Shown here in pieces: positions 14,870 through 29,000 of a DNA stretch of 64,000 nt. The notes under the pieces were generated by a model that was not told the DNA's origin, ran no database searches, and saw only the letters and a program-made list of their open reading frames with translations. The DNA is from Pegea sp. RAD2-039. Its lineage: Eukaryota > Chordata > Thaliacea > Salpida > Salpidae. How positions within the stretch are numbered: position 1 is the first letter of the stretch; each line of letters begins with the position of its first letter. Made by a program: the position numbers and the translations under genes. The DNA is taken from NCBI GenBank assembly GCA_034620365.1, contig JAQGEQ010000192.1, positions 3,467,001 through 3,531,000 of the forward strand. The letters run 5' to 3'.

Positions 14870-17800
14870 ATGGCGAGAAAAAATGTGCTAACTTTAAAAA
14901 AGCAAGGAAGAAAAATCACCAGAAAACGGATTCCGAAGCGAGTGTGAGTAGTTCTTTAGATGTTTACTTTAAAAAGTTTGATTTTTAATTGGTTTGTTTC
15001 AACGTTCCCTAAAGATTGATACAAATTTGTTTAACATTTTCTTTTTAAAGCTCATTTTTCGCCAAAAATTGTTATAAAAAGCTTTAAACATTTAAAAGAT
15101 TTAAAGCAGTTATTAGAATAACTTTATTACAATTTCTGATAAATATAAATATTTGTTGATAAAAATTCATCCAATTTTATTCTGTGATTAAATAAAACCA
15201 AACAATTTTTGTCAATATTTTCTTGAAAAACTTGAAATTTACTAGCAGAAAAAAAAGTATCAGACTGTCAAAGTCTGATTATATTTAATTGTAATAAGTT
15301 GGTTTTTACCACTGCAAACTCTTTAGTGTTACCAGTTGTTAGTTTGATTGATAATTAAACTATTAAATAAAAAAATCTATTAATAATTGAACCTATTGGT
15401 TTGTTGATATGCTTATTTAGTGATTTGAGTTAATCTAAAAAGAATAAGAGATTTGGATGAAAATTCATTAAAAGCTACAATTTAACTGACGATAAAAGCC
15501 AGTTTTTATCTCATAAACACATTTTCTCACTGAAAAACTTTTGTTATGTTTTTGCTGAGAAAATTGTTTTGAAACCAACTCCTTCTAAGACGTCAACTGT
15601 TGATTGTCATTTCTTCATCAGTCTCTACAAACTCGATTTTGAATTTTTAGTCAATTTACGAGAAGAAAAAAGACAAAAGCTGCCAAGAAAACCAAAGAAG
15701 AAGCAGTTAGCAACCAATTGTCAACCACCGAAGCAACCAGTTCGCACCAGCAACCGATACCAACCTCAAACGTCGAACCATTTTCGTCAACACCAAAACG
15801 CACCAAAGAAGGAAAATTGATTGCGTCAGTTGCACCTCTTCGTAAAGTCAGTCGACCATCAAATGTGGCCCTAACTCCTAGTACTCGTCCAATTATCCTC
15901 TTACCTGTGACCATCCGACCTGACTCGGGACGATCAGAGATTCCCTTGTTGCTTCAACCAATCAGCTTTAAAGTAACATCTTCACCCACTCGGCCATCAC
16001 CTTCAATATTTCCTCAAATTATACCTGAAACCAACTCAAATGGACCACAGTGGGCACAACATTTGTCACCAATGGTTCGTTCAATTAATATGGGACGAGG
16101 TAATCTACTAAACAAACAAAGCTCTAATTTGACCAATTGTGAGGGACAGACAGAGCCTTTAAATTTGAAGATGGGAGAGACCACTGTATTCGCCTCCCCT
16201 GTCTCAGTCAGTACCCACGACTGTCCAAAAACCAAATTGAACAGTAAACCAAATAGTGTAGTGGACTCCACTTGTCAACCCTTGAACTTGGAAACCAAAA
16301 AAACAGCGGCCAGTTTATCTTTAACTTTGCAACGCTCAAATGCTGCTAGAAATGAAAAAGTGAGGTGTAAGAAGCTCTCAAAAGTAATGGAATCAGCTCA
16401 GGATGATCATGAAGATGATAGTACAAGTAGAGGTGAGTGTGTCTCAACATCGTTTTACTAGTAGCATCTTCATAATTTTGTAGCTTATTTGTTTATTTGA
16501 TTAGTGACAAATGTAAATTATTTGTTGTTGGTCATTTTATTGTTTATTTCAATTTCTATCGTTTTTGATGATCAATAATTTTCGATATAAAATTTTAATG
16601 TAAACTCTTTTTTAAGATCTCTGCTTTAAGTATAAATATTTTCTATTCAGTCTTTTGATGAATATTTTAAGTTTCATCTTCAACATTATTCTTCTGTGAT
16701 CATTTGTATTTCTCGTATTTTTTAATTTGAATCATATTTCAAGTTGCTTTCTAGATGTATGAATCACACCAGCATCTGTAAGATTTTGTAGAAAGATTTT
16801 CTATAATCTTATAAGACTGATTCATATCAGCTATTTTTTATTTGAACGAAAACTGTAATTGTATCTTCTCATATATTTTTATCTAATTTTTAATCTAATT
16901 TTTTTCATTAGTTTCTTTACCAGTCTTTATCATCTGTTCGAAGTAAAAGAGAAATATTTATAAACATAAATATTTATAAACTAAATTAGTAAGAAATTGC
17001 AAGAAGAGAGATTTCTTTCTGTAAATGTCACATCTTTATCCTATTTTTTCTTTAATTGTTTGAAAAATATTTTTTTTTCAATATCACCGAAAAAAAAAAT
17101 AAAAAAAAGATTTCAGATTTTTCTACAAAAACTATCATTTTTCATCAGATGTGTTGAAATTACTCTTTCATCTTCTGCTGTTGCTCTTATCTTTGGATTA
17201 CCGACAAATTTTTAGCTAAAAACATCAATCCACTGATCTTATTTGCATATTTCTGTTCAGAATCCTGTTCCTCCCCCGACTTCTTAGACGACATTCAGGA
17301 GCGTGTCCCTTCCAAATGTCGGAGGAAGCAAATTGATCTTCGAAGCAAAGCTGCTCCTTCTTCTGATACAAAATTAAGAAGAACTGAAGTGAAGGTTGAG
17401 CAAGTGAGTCTTCATCAATCATCCGCTCATCTTCATCTCGACTTATCAGAGCAAGAAGAAGCCACCATGGAAACCATCTGCTCCTGTGTATGATGTCACA
17501 TCCACAGATGACGAAGATGATGATTGTCCTTTGGCCGAAATACTCAAAAGAATTGAAAGTCAAACGAAGAAGGACCGAAAGAACAAGCTAGTCGAGAAGG
17601 AGCCGCTGATGACGTCATCGAGCGCGCTTCGAACCAACAACGGCTGGAAAGTTGATGGCAAGCCCTATATGGCGTTCGCTTACGACGCGGTATCTATCAA
17701 TTAATTATTCATAAATGCTCCATCGCTATAAAAGTCATTTTTGTCGTTTAGTTTCATAACAATTAACTTTCTAATGCTGATCGTCACTGAGGTCTTAAAG

Positions 17801-19570
17801 AAGATTTGTTTCTAGAATCAACGTAAACACATCAGACGTCAGTGTTTTCCATCAATTGTCAGATCTTCTAAAGATGATTATGACTCCGTTGTGATGGTAC
17901 AGGACTGCGTGTACATCAAGGCTGCTGATGATCATTCACCTTATATTGCAAGAGTTGCTGCTATTTGGATTGAAGAAACCAACAAGCAGTTAATGATGAG
18001 CATCATCTGGTACTACAGGTAATCTTTCAACATACAAGCTACTTGTATCAGCTTCAATTTTAAAACCAACTTTCACAAGAAGCAAATTATTCGGTCAATT
18101 TGAAATTCTCTTTAATAAGATGTGATAAAAAATGAAATCATTAAAAGTTTGAAGACTAACAAAGTCTTATTTGCATATGATTCACTCAGTATAAATGAGC
18201 AATTTTCTTCTATTTGTTTAAAAGCAAATCTTATTTATTTGATAAATAGAATTAAGAATATGTTAGCCCATAAAGTTTAAAAGCTTGGAAATGTCTTTTG
18301 TGGTTTACTTTTAAAAATTATTCAAATAATTGCACGTTACAATAACAGAATCGATATTCACATCTTTAATCAAAGTTGTTTGTGTAAAAGACTTTCAAAA
18401 TACTTGGAACTATTTGCCGATAATTTCTATGATGTTTTAAAAACCAATTATTTAGATTTAACTAAAATTTAAACCAAAGAAACTTCATCAGAATCATTCG
18501 ACTTTGTCGAAGGTGCTCATCGTCTCCAACTTCTTCTAATTGATTATTACTTTTTAATATTTATTGATAATTTGCATGAAGGTTAATTTTTATTATTTAA
18601 AAGAAACTAAATAATATTTACAGCCTGACAATTTCTCATTTTAAGTAGCATGCTTTTATATAGATTGGCGGGAAAGTTATTTAGTTAGTGGGTTAGTCAG
18701 CTCTATAGCGTCGCCTGTCGATAGTAAATCACGTGATCAAAGTAAACGCGGGTAATAACTGGTAAAAGTGGATATGAAGGTAGTTTGAGGGTCTTAAGTA
18801 CGACAGGAACTTTTCACGGATTTATATCGTAGTATTAATTCAACTTTCTAATCCGAACCATTTCATTTATCATCAAACTTTGTGAGATGAACTTTAACTA
18901 AATTTGTTTATGTTTCGAGCATCCAAAGAAACCCGTTCTCGTAATCATCAATTCTTTCAGTTAATTATTAACTCTTCTCGAAACTCTTATCTAATTGGTC
19001 GACAATTCCTTCTCAACCAGATGTGCAAAACTTCTCGCTGTTTCATCTTCCTTCTTCACAGAGCGGAGCATGTCCTTGATCCTCGGTTGAGACTTGCCCC
19101 GAGTAAAGAATCGATGGCAGAAAGGCTCGACTCAAACTCCCGTTCTGGTGGATGGATCTACGCGTTTGAAAACGAGCTTTTCGCTTCTTATCACCAAGAC
19201 AACATCATTGTCGACTGTGTGGAAGACCGATGTCACGTGGTCAGCTACTTACACTACTGCAGGTCGCCACTTCTTCTTGTCTCGATTTTTAAAATCAATT
19301 TTGAAATATCTTGATAGAATCAAAGCTCGGATTAGATCTGGTCTCAACTGCTTCACAGATGATCTTCATCGGATTGTTCCTCATCAACATGATGGGAAAC
19401 GACAAACTCTTTTTATGGAGTCCCCTCCTTCCGATTCCAACATCTATTTTTCTCGAAGCTTTTATGACGTCATACACAAACGAGTTTTAAAATTCTTGCC
19501 TTCATACGTAGATCTTGTGAAGAAAAGTTGCTTCACGAGATCATCTAGACGTAAAAAGCGTCTTAAATAA
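14870..19570 (+). CDS. BAHD1: BAH-domain chromatin protein, BAHD1-like
   Basis: Seven exons join in frame to 631 residues: 14870-14943, 15651-16432, 17261-17403, 17450-17689, 17816-18018, 19062-19262 and 19318-19570. The start lies in a good context (ACAATGG) and opens a Lys/Arg-rich N-terminus. Residues 25-410 are low-complexity Ser/Thr/Pro-rich with basic clusters and two PLNL motifs (194-197 and 235-238). A C-terminal BAH domain covers about 430-600, shown by DCVYIKA, PYIARVAAIW, MMSIIWYYR, ENELFASYHQDN and YLHYCR, ending in a YDVIHKRVLKF segment. BAH domains read modified histones. The same BAH subtype occurs in BAHD1, BAHCC1, TNRC18 and insect winged eye; the compact size and C-terminal BAH favour BAHD1, which promotes heterochromatin, but a winged-eye-type identity is not excluded. 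The last residues are a basic RRKKRLK tail. Confidence 0.85.
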
Positions 19571-22500
19571 CTTGGTCTACTTCTTTTCACTTTTTTATTG
19601 ATGTTGTTTGGAGCTTTTGTAAATCACAACTTTTTCTTTTAGTCTTCCTTTTGAATTTAGATCAAAATCGTGTAGAGATGCTCGTTGTAGAGATCAGATC
19701 TTCTTCTCAACAATTGGAAGCTTTATTTGTGTTTTCTTGATAAGCAGCAATTAGTACTTGTAACTGTGTTATTATACTTGTCATTTTTTGTTAAATGTTT
19801 TATTTAATAAGAAATATTGAATGTAATGATAATAGTGAGTGCAATTAATAGCGAGATGTTTTTTCAATAAGTGCTTTTAGGAAAATTATTTTCAGAATTA
19901 ATTTTGAAATATTTATTTTAATGAATATAATTCTACGAAGTTAAGTTTTGAATTATTTCAAAATTTCAAGACAAATAAATTAGATTTTTTATCTTTATCT
20001 TGACAGTGTTAAATATGAGCGTGACAAAGTAGAACCTTAATATAAGTTTCACTTTTCTGATCTTCTATTTTCGATATTTCAGTATTAAAACCTTTCAAAT
20101 CAAACTCAGTCAATGTTGTGAAATAACAAAACGTTTTTAGCAATCTTTTGTTAAATCAATTAAAGCATCTTGAAGATCAGATGAAACTTGTGTTTAATTT
20201 TATGGATATTGACACCAAAGAGTACATTCTATAAATCTGAAGTTAATTTGCTGCTTTTTCTGTTAAGGTTTTAATTTTGAACCAACAAAGCTTTTATGGT
20301 AGTCATAACTTGAAATAGATTTTTTTAAGCTTTTAGTTACACAAGATATTGATAAATATTTTTCATAAGTCTCAAATTACTTCCTTTAAAGTCAAGATTT
20401 TTAAATGAGCTTATTAATATCTTGTTTTTTATTCTAGGAAAAGATAATTTTCAAACATACATCTGTTTATTCTTTTGTAACAAAAACATGATTAGTTTTT
20501 ATGTAAATCCTGAAGTGATAAGATTCAATTGTTTTGATGAAAAGTCGTACAGAGTATCAGTTGTGTTAAAACTCAAAAGTCTAGACTAGAATATCTTCCC
20601 ATACTTGCATCCTATAAAGGTGACTTTATTGAAGTTGTTTGCCATAAAAACAGCTACTTGAAAGATGTATTAGTTCAAAAACCAATAATAAAATGTCTCT
20701 AGCAATCTCTAATTTTCTTTTACGCCTGATTAATACTGAAAGCCATCCGATTAATCTTTTCAAAGATAATCAATATGTTGCACAATTTTTGTTAGACAAT
20801 TTATCTTAAAAAACTAAATGCTGTTTAAAAAAGATAAAATTTATGATATTTTACTAAACAATAACTCATTCATCTAATCTATTGATATAATTCAATGTTT
20901 ACTTTTTAAAACTCATGCTTGTTTGAGGATGTATTTAAACAAAAAGATAACTAAACTTAATTTCATACTAAAATTTCACTTAAAATTTATTTATTTTTCT
21001 ATTTTACTTCAATATTTTTTTACTGGCTGCAAGAGTTTCTATTTTGTGTAAAGTGTTTCTTAACAAAAGTATATGTTCATATATCATAGTTTTTATGATA
21101 AAAGTTTAAAAGTACGTTTAAATGTGTTCGACAGAGTTAAAATGTTTTTTAGCAATGTCATTTAAATAAAACTGTAACTTTATTATATTTTCATTTTATC
21201 AAAAATTTTTCTCATGTTAAGTCATGTTAAGTGTGACGTTTTAAAACGAAAACTACCAGAAAAAAGTTTTCTGTATAAAATCAAATGACGCTAATAGTTG
21301 GTAGATAGAATTATGCCTATAAAGCCGTTATTAAATCGAATAAAACCTCACAAAATAAACCATTTCTATAAATCAATTACATTATTTATTTTAAATCAAA
21401 CATTAAAGCAAAAATAGAATAGTTGGTAATTCTATGTAATTGATGTGAATGTCTAAAATGTTTCTATTTCTACTAAAGTTAAATCATAAATCAAGTTGAA
21501 TTAAGAGAAAAAAATCATTTTGAAAATAATTGAATTAGAGTTACAGAGCAAGAAAAATTAGTGGATGTTTTACATTGATAAAAATAGATTAATCCAGATT
21601 TTATATAGTTCAACTTTGATATAAACAATTTATTCGATATCTGTAAGCTTCTATATATTGATATTTATTATTTGAATAAATAAGTATTTAGTTCCACCAA
21701 CAAATTAATATTTCTGATTTTAAATTTAGTACTTTAAGCTTATTTTAAAAAAGTAAGTTTTGTTGTTTTATCTTTAAAAGTACAACCTTCAAAATTAAAA
21801 TTTTGATTCGCTTCAATTATTAATGTTGCAAAGTCAACATTTAAAAATGCAAATTTAGTGAAGCTTAAGTGTTTTCAAATTTAATTATAAAAATTTTTCA
21901 AATTATAAAAGTTAAACAAGTCTTTCTTTAAGTATCTATTCTTTTAAACAATCGTTGCATACTCCTTCAATGATAAAAAAATATTTGTCAAAATTATCCA
22001 ATTATAAGTTCACAATTTTTTTTGTTTATAAAAAAGAATTGATATTTATTTGTAATCTTAAACAATGTTGAAAATTATATTTGCATATCGATAATACAAT
22101 ATAACTGAAAAGATATAAAGAAAACATATCAGATATCTTTTGAGTAAAATACTTTATACAGAAAAAAAATTTCACAAAAAGTATTAAAAAACAAGACATA
22201 AAAACATCGAGGTTGTGATGAATTTGAAAACTTGCTGACTCTTAATAGTAAGCCTCTTCAATTAGCAATTATATAAAAAGACTTAAAAAAGGATCAAAAT
22301 ATTTGAAGTCATTGCAAATTTTTTAAAACTTCTACAAAATTATAATAGTACGTGAGTACAATAAAAAGTGAATAAGATAAAATCAAAAGTCAACAAATAA
22401 TTGAATGTTATAAAAAAATAATTTCTAAAAAATTGTAACTTTGTATCAAAGTGTGAGCCATTCGAAAAAAATTTTTATGAAACCTATCTCTAAACTAACG

Positions 22501-22640
22501 CAAAAGCGACATTTGTAAAACTTTGGCTGACTGCCTTCAAAATTAAGAAAAACCAGTTTACGAAGTAAAAACTCCAATAAAACGAAAGCATCAAACCGAC
22601 TACCTGATAGTAAACGAAATAGTCATAATGTAACATTGTA
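19571..22640. other. Intergenic, nothing recognised
   Basis: AT-rich sequence downstream of the BAH-domain gene. Apart from likely 3' UTR, I see no exon, RNA gene or repeat family on either strand. Confidence 0.6.
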
Positions 22641-22648
22641 CAGTGGTA

Positions 22649-24852
22649 CTAACTCTTCACAACTTTGTCTGCTTGTTCAAGGTAATCGATAATAGCTGTC
22701 TTAATACCTTCGCCGGTAAGCTGTGGTTGAGGACAGACATGAAGCTCTAAGCTGGTAGAATCCTTGCCCTTTTACAAAGACAATATCAAAAAGAAGTTTT
22801 ATTGTTATTTTGTTGTTGTTTCAGTACATTTGTATTAATAAATACACTTAGGCGTTGATATTGTGAAAAGCATTTACCTTTTTATCAATGCGTTCGATTT
22901 TTTACAGCGTTGTCTTTACACCAATCGCTAGGAGATGTGATACCTCCTAAATGGATTATATCTACTCAGAGTATCATTTTTGCAAACTTTTATCTCTAAT
23001 CAATGTTACTGTCTTTGGTTTAGTTCTCATAGCTTTTGCTTATCCGGGAGTAACCACAAGATAGTAGAACTGTGTGCAGATGAGGTTAGTGTATCTACTA
23101 ATTGACTTGTTGACGATGCTGTATTATTTTTAGAGACGACATGTCTCTTCCTGCTAGTTGCACAGCAGAATGAAAATATATTTAATTAATTTTGATTAAA
23201 TTTATCCTCAAAAATAAAGCCAACTTTACTGCTTCGATTTTATCATCCAATTTGAAATCGTTTAATTCAATTTCTTTTCCATTATCATTTAAAATCTTTC
23301 CAGATAAAAAGAGTTGAATGCCATCGATGACTTAATATGACAATTGCATTAAAAAACTCCTTTTAAACCAGCCTAGGTTTCCTTTCTGTACCAATTTAAT
23401 AAAGTAGATTTGAGGTAGCGAAGTTTGAGGAACTCCTTTATGATCAGCAGCAAGTTTGTCTTTTTTCGCTTTATTTATAGCTTTTATAAATATTACTTCA
23501 TCAGTTTTTTGAAATGTTATTGTCGAAGCAAGACTTTTGTGCAAATAAACAACTATGTTAGCAACAAAACTGATGGGTAGTTTTTCGATATTTTATACTG
23601 AACAATAAGAGTTAAATCATTAAGATGCTAATATAAGGATGTCTTTAAACGTCTTCAAGCTACTAACAAAAACAAGATGACAGAATTAAAAGTGACATAA
23701 CTATATAAACTTTAATTGCTCTTGAACTTGACTAACTTTAACTTTGCTCGTTTGATTACATCTCAAACTTTAATTCCACCCAGCTACTGGCCAATACTTG
23801 CTAAAAACTAATGTGGTATAGTCAATTTGATCAAATAAGCATTGATGTACCACATTTTGCAAATTTAATGAAAATCTCTTATTCCTGCAAACATGACAAG
23901 GAAAGATACTCAGCTTTTCATCAGAGTGCTCTTTAAATGATGCTTAATTCTGCCTGTTCTATATAAACATGCAACTGCTCAGTAATTTGGCTCCTAAACT
24001 ATTGTATTGCATCTATTATATCCTCTTGTCTGTCTGCATCAACGAGACCTTGTGGATACTTTGATATTTCTCATATAAAATTGCTTTTTTTAAGTAGCTT
24101 CAAGTGAACCCTTTATTTTGTTCTTTTTGTAAAAGAGCACTACTAATATCAGGTCTCGTCAATTTTCCATTTTCTAGATGCAATGATAGCCAATGAAATT
24201 AGAAATGTTTCATTTGAGCAAACTAGGTTATCTAATGGAATGAATTTCCTTCTTCTTTGCAGCCTTTGGAAATTTATCTTGCTTTATCTACTTCATTAAC
24301 TTCATTTTTTTAACCGGTCGTATTTTGTAAAGTAGAAATCATAAGAAAATTAAAGACCAGCTGATTAGAAACGAATAGTTACTGAAACTTATATCCAAGT
24401 TAAGATGTTTCATTTGACGATGCATAGTTTCGGGGGAAAATTAAAATTGATAATTTGAGAAACGCGCATGACAATCGACAGTTGAAAGAGTTGCGTGTTT
24501 GTAATCGAGCCTACTAATGTTTAGTAACTTCTTTTCTATATTTTTAATTATTTTTAACCGCAAGGTGACGCAGCTGAGTTGTTCTCCAGCATCTGCCACA
24601 CAAAAGTTTAATTTTTAAACTCTTATTAAAGTTCTTGCAATTTTCAGCATCAAAATGCTTAGGTGCTTGTATCGAAATAAAAAATTTTTTAAGTTGAATT
24701 AGAATTGAGCTTGAAGTAAAAAGAAATTTTGAATAATAAAATCTAATGTTGTTTACTTGAATCTGTTTACCTTGCGAAATAATCTTTCTATTTTTATTAG
24801 TTTTTCTTGTTTGGTAAGGGCCAACATTTTGTTTGTTTATTATAGCTTCCAT
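22649..24852 (-). pseudogene. Decaying or unresolved multi-exon gene
   Basis: The minus strand holds several protein-like blocks. The clearest is the last: an acceptor at 22769, 39 codons (including LELHVCPQPQLTGEG) and a TAG at 22649, preceded by a good donor at 22877 after the codons for KIERIDKK. Just upstream the frame reading SPSDWCKDNAVK is one base out of phase with KIERIDKK; the switch falls on a six-A run (22898-22903), so a single indel separates the two frames. Further blocks lie at about 23325-23180 (GIQLFLSGKILND), 23544-23400 (FIKAINKAKKDKLAADHKG), about 24180-24080 (HLENGKLTRPDISSALLQKE), about 24590-24440 (DAGEQLSCVTLRLK) and a possible start at 24852. No family is recognised. 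The break suggests a pseudogene, but a homopolymer assembly error in a live gene would look the same. Confidence 0.35.
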
Positions 24853-26085
24853 ATATTAATCAGGGTTTTTGTATAAGCTAAACTAAAGTTGTATTTAGTG
24901 AATGCATCTTCTTAAAGACCCTGTTGAACTTCAAGATACATTTTATTTTGAAGTCAAAATCTGATTTAAAAGTTTTTATAATCTATATATTACTTTTTAG
25001 GGTTTTGGTGAATCATATATATAATATTTATACAGTTATACCTGAGTTGATATCAACTTTAAATAGAGTATTGCTTATTACATGAACAATATATGAATTA
25101 TCTTCTAATTTCTTTGCCAAAAATTATTTTCATGTAGCTTTTTATACAACTTTTGTATACAATGGAAAAAAAAGTATTTGTTTAATATTTATCTTTACTT
25201 AAGGTGTTTATTTTTAGAATTAAAACAATATTTCATATAAGATTTACTTAGTTCTGACTGTACTTTGTTGTATTCAAATAATATAGTTAGGTTTGATGTT
25301 AAGCATATAATGAACATTTAATGGGAATTTGTTATTATCATTCTAAAATCAATTTTGTTTCTTAAGAAAATGTCATTTTAAGAAATGGAATTTTTTGAAC
25401 CCTATTTAGTATTTCTAGACTGATGTATTAGATGTATCTATGTATAAATAATCAAAACTTTGATTTTCTTTCAGTTATAATAAGAAAAAATTATGTTGGA
25501 ATATTTTGTTTTTTATAAAAATACTATCGGTAGAAAACAAAAATGTTTGGTTCAAGCAATTTTATCATATCTTGTTTAAAAATACTTTTATATGATAGTT
25601 TAGTTAGCTTAAAAATTCATCACTTATTTTATATAATAATTTCAAATTGTATTTTACTTTTTAAACTAAAAATATAAAGATAATATTTAAGTTTTACAAA
25701 TATTTGTGAAGTTTATTTATTCTATATTAATAGTTGATTTTTCTAAACTAACAAATAAATAAGCTTTTAAAAACTCATATTAATTATTAAGAATTATTTT
25801 CAACTTTCACATACTATTTCAATTTTCCTGCTATTCTACATTATATAAAAATTGATAATTTCAAGAAATACTCTGTTCTATTTATAATACTTTGAATATA
25901 AAATTTAGAACATAGTATATTTTGTGTTAAACAACTTTTACCTAACTAAAAGTTTACTTAAATAGAAAAATTGTATCAATTTGTATAAAAATAATAGTTT
26001 AGTGATATAATTAATCTGAAATTTAATGAATGGATTTCTAAATTAGAAGTAAATTAAAATATTGAAAAGTTGAATGATTTAAAAA
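24853..26085. other. Intergenic, RPTP upstream region
   Basis: AT-rich sequence without a supported exon. It separates the minus-strand coding-like blocks from the receptor phosphatase gene and presumably includes the latter's promoter and 5' UTR. Confidence 0.6.
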
Positions 26086-29000
26086 ATGTATAATGGATTG
26101 GGAAGCTCTATTGTGGACCACCAGACTCTACAAGTTATCATTTTTTTCGTCTTCAACCTTTTATGCACTGTATCTTGCATTTCAAATAATGGTGAGCTAT
26201 TGAATATAGTGTTTGCTTAGTCTTGTGGTCAATCTAATGCAAAGGTTTTTGTTGATAGGCACCTGTAACTTTACAACTGATTTTTGTGGCTATGTTCAAA
26301 CTAAATCAAATAGTGAACTGTATTGGTATAGAAGCAATGCTTCTTATGTAGTATCTCCGCAAATGTTAAAAGAACAGTTTGTACGTTTAACAAGCCCACC
26401 AATATCTATTGAAGTAAGTTTTGTTTGTAAAATTTTTTCACAACAGATTACTTTTTTTAAAATAATTTCAAGTATCTACTTATTTTACTCACAATTGCTT
26501 TTGTTGAAATTTTGTTTTTTGCAGAAGGGACATTGTGTAACGTTTTCTTATCGAATAAGACCTGGGACATTTTTCACTTCTTCAAATCTTGATACTAATA
26601 ACTCGAAATTACTTCAAACTGCTGATATTCAGCTGAAAGTATTTGTTCTCCATCAAAGTAACAAAGAGACTTTTCACCAAGAAGTTTGGACTAATCCTAT
26701 TGGTCAATCGGAAAATTGGAAACAAGTTGAACTAGCTCTTAGCCCATCATCTTATAAAGTAAGATCCGGGCTTAAATGTGTACAAATTTCCTGAGCGATG
26801 AATAAATCTTTTGTTGTTTCTGTTTTGTTGGTATCCTATTTTATTTCCATGGATTTAAAACAAATAGATTTCTTTATGAAATAGAAGCCACCTCTTCTTG
26901 TCTACCGAACCTTTATTTTCTCTGTTGATAATCAAATACTATCTCATGCAAATTTCTCCATACTTGTTCAGAAGATTGGGTTTTTTCAACTCATTTTTAT
27001 GCAACAAAAAGATAATTACAGAATTTCAGCAAAATTGTAATTATTTTTATCAAAAATTTTTGATCTAAATCACTATTCACTATTAGACTATGATAGAAGA
27101 ACTTCAGGAAAACACTTGCCAAGTTTTATTACTTTAATAGCATCCGTTGTGTTCAATTGTTAGAGCTCGCTACTATTAGCTTCATTTTGTCATTCATTTT
27201 TTCTGTCATCTATAATACATGTCATTTAATATCACCTACACGATACTTCTCGCTAATTAGAACATCTACATGCGTTGCGGTGGTTGCTTTCATTTAAAAA
27301 CAGAATCATTTTGGTTCAAATATTCTTTGAAAGCTTCTTGAATGAGATCAGATCAAATTGTTCTTTAAATTAACTTCATTTGTTCATCTCAGCAAAATTT
27401 ATGATTGAAATAAGTCCAATCATTTATAAACTAGACGTATTTGTAAGACATCTTTGTAAAATTTCGAATAAAATTAGAAATTGATTGTAGTTCAAATATT
27501 TATTCGAGTAATATCAACTTGTCATTCTTTTCTTACAGAAGTAACAACAGATTTAAAAGTTTTAAATTTACCTCTAAAAAGTTACAATTAATTTCTCACA
27601 AATCTCTGCTAGTAATTTTCTATAAAACTTCTTTCTTTATATTTTCTTTCTATTCTTTAAGTTGTTTGTTAAAATTGTTACTTTAGTTGGTTTAAGTAAC
27701 CACCATTAACTGAAAATACTTTTTACAGTTGATGTTTGAGGTAAGCGGGCTTGGAAATGAGTTAAGTGGATTAGTAGCAGATATCAACAACGTCGAACTA
27801 TCGAAGAATCTATGTGGTAAGTCTAACACTTCATCATGACGCATGCTCTACAAAAATTCTTGTCAAAATTTATATTTTCAAAATTATGAGGATTTTCTTG
27901 TTGATTATTTTTCTCAAGTTTAAAAGCTGTAAATTCCGCTTATCTTCGTCGCTTTGTTTATTTTTAGTCAATTTTTTTTTAAAGTTTAGTTGATGTCATC
28001 TAAACGTTGATCTTTGTACATGAGTTGTTTTTTAATGATTATTTGTTTTGTATAAATTTGATAGAATACTTTTGTTCACCTGTTGTTGTGTAAAGCTTAT
28101 TTTTACTTCAATTATTTAAAGAAAGTGAAGTTTTTGTGAGATAAGAGTTTATTTCATGACGATGTTTATTATTTGAAGAATTCATTTTGTGTAATTGCAT
28201 TTACGTTTCAAGTTGAGTCATAACTTCGTCTGTCATAATGTTCTTTCCATCATTCTTTAGCTGACTTTTTTATATGTTTCAAGTATTGGAAGATAATCAT
28301 CAAATTTGTTGTATCTGCCTCAGGCTCGTATATATTTAGTTTAATTTACGACGACGACGAATCGTTAGAGTTTGAAAATTAGTTGAAAATAATCAACTGC
28401 AACCACTTGAACAAATCAAATCTACAGACTATCAAATGTGAGTAATTGAAATCAGTTCGAGCAACAGATCGAGAACCTTATTCAGCTGTTGTCATCTATC
28501 TCTTCATTCTTTCTTTAGCTTGCTTTGTGTTTTGATACTTATGATAAACCTGCTGTAGCTTCATACACTAGACTTCATTAAATCCTTGTGTATTGTTATA
28601 TCAACTAAGTCTTCAACTCATTACTTCTCTTCAGCTTAGCTTGTTTCAAATAATTTCACTCAATTTTATGAGTACATATTTCGTCTTGGGTATTTTTAAA
28701 TTGATACTCTGCGGTATTGTAAAATTGTTTGTTAATTGAATAATTGGGTTTTATCATATTGATATATTTGGTGAGAAAAATCTGACATTTTTCAAAACCG
28801 ATTATTTCAAATTCATCTTAATTTAATATTTAGTTAAATAAACAAGATTCACTAAAGAAGTTATCAATTCAAATCAAGCTGTTAATATATAAATATATCT
28901 AGTTGTTATTCACATATAAATATTATCAATTCTCTACATAGGAAAGCTTTTATTTCAATATTTTCAAGGATTTCGTAATCGCTTCATTTATAAAAGCTTT

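Noticed and set aside
15240-15290. Small CAGACT/AGTCTG inverted repeat as an RNA structure
   Set aside because: Six-base arms with a five-base loop inside an intron; too short to distinguish from chance.
18904-19061. Upstream extension of the frame containing BAH exon 6
   Set aside because: The open frame continues into the preceding intron; the acceptor at 19060-19061 restores the WYYR-to-AEH junction and phase, so the earlier part is intronic.
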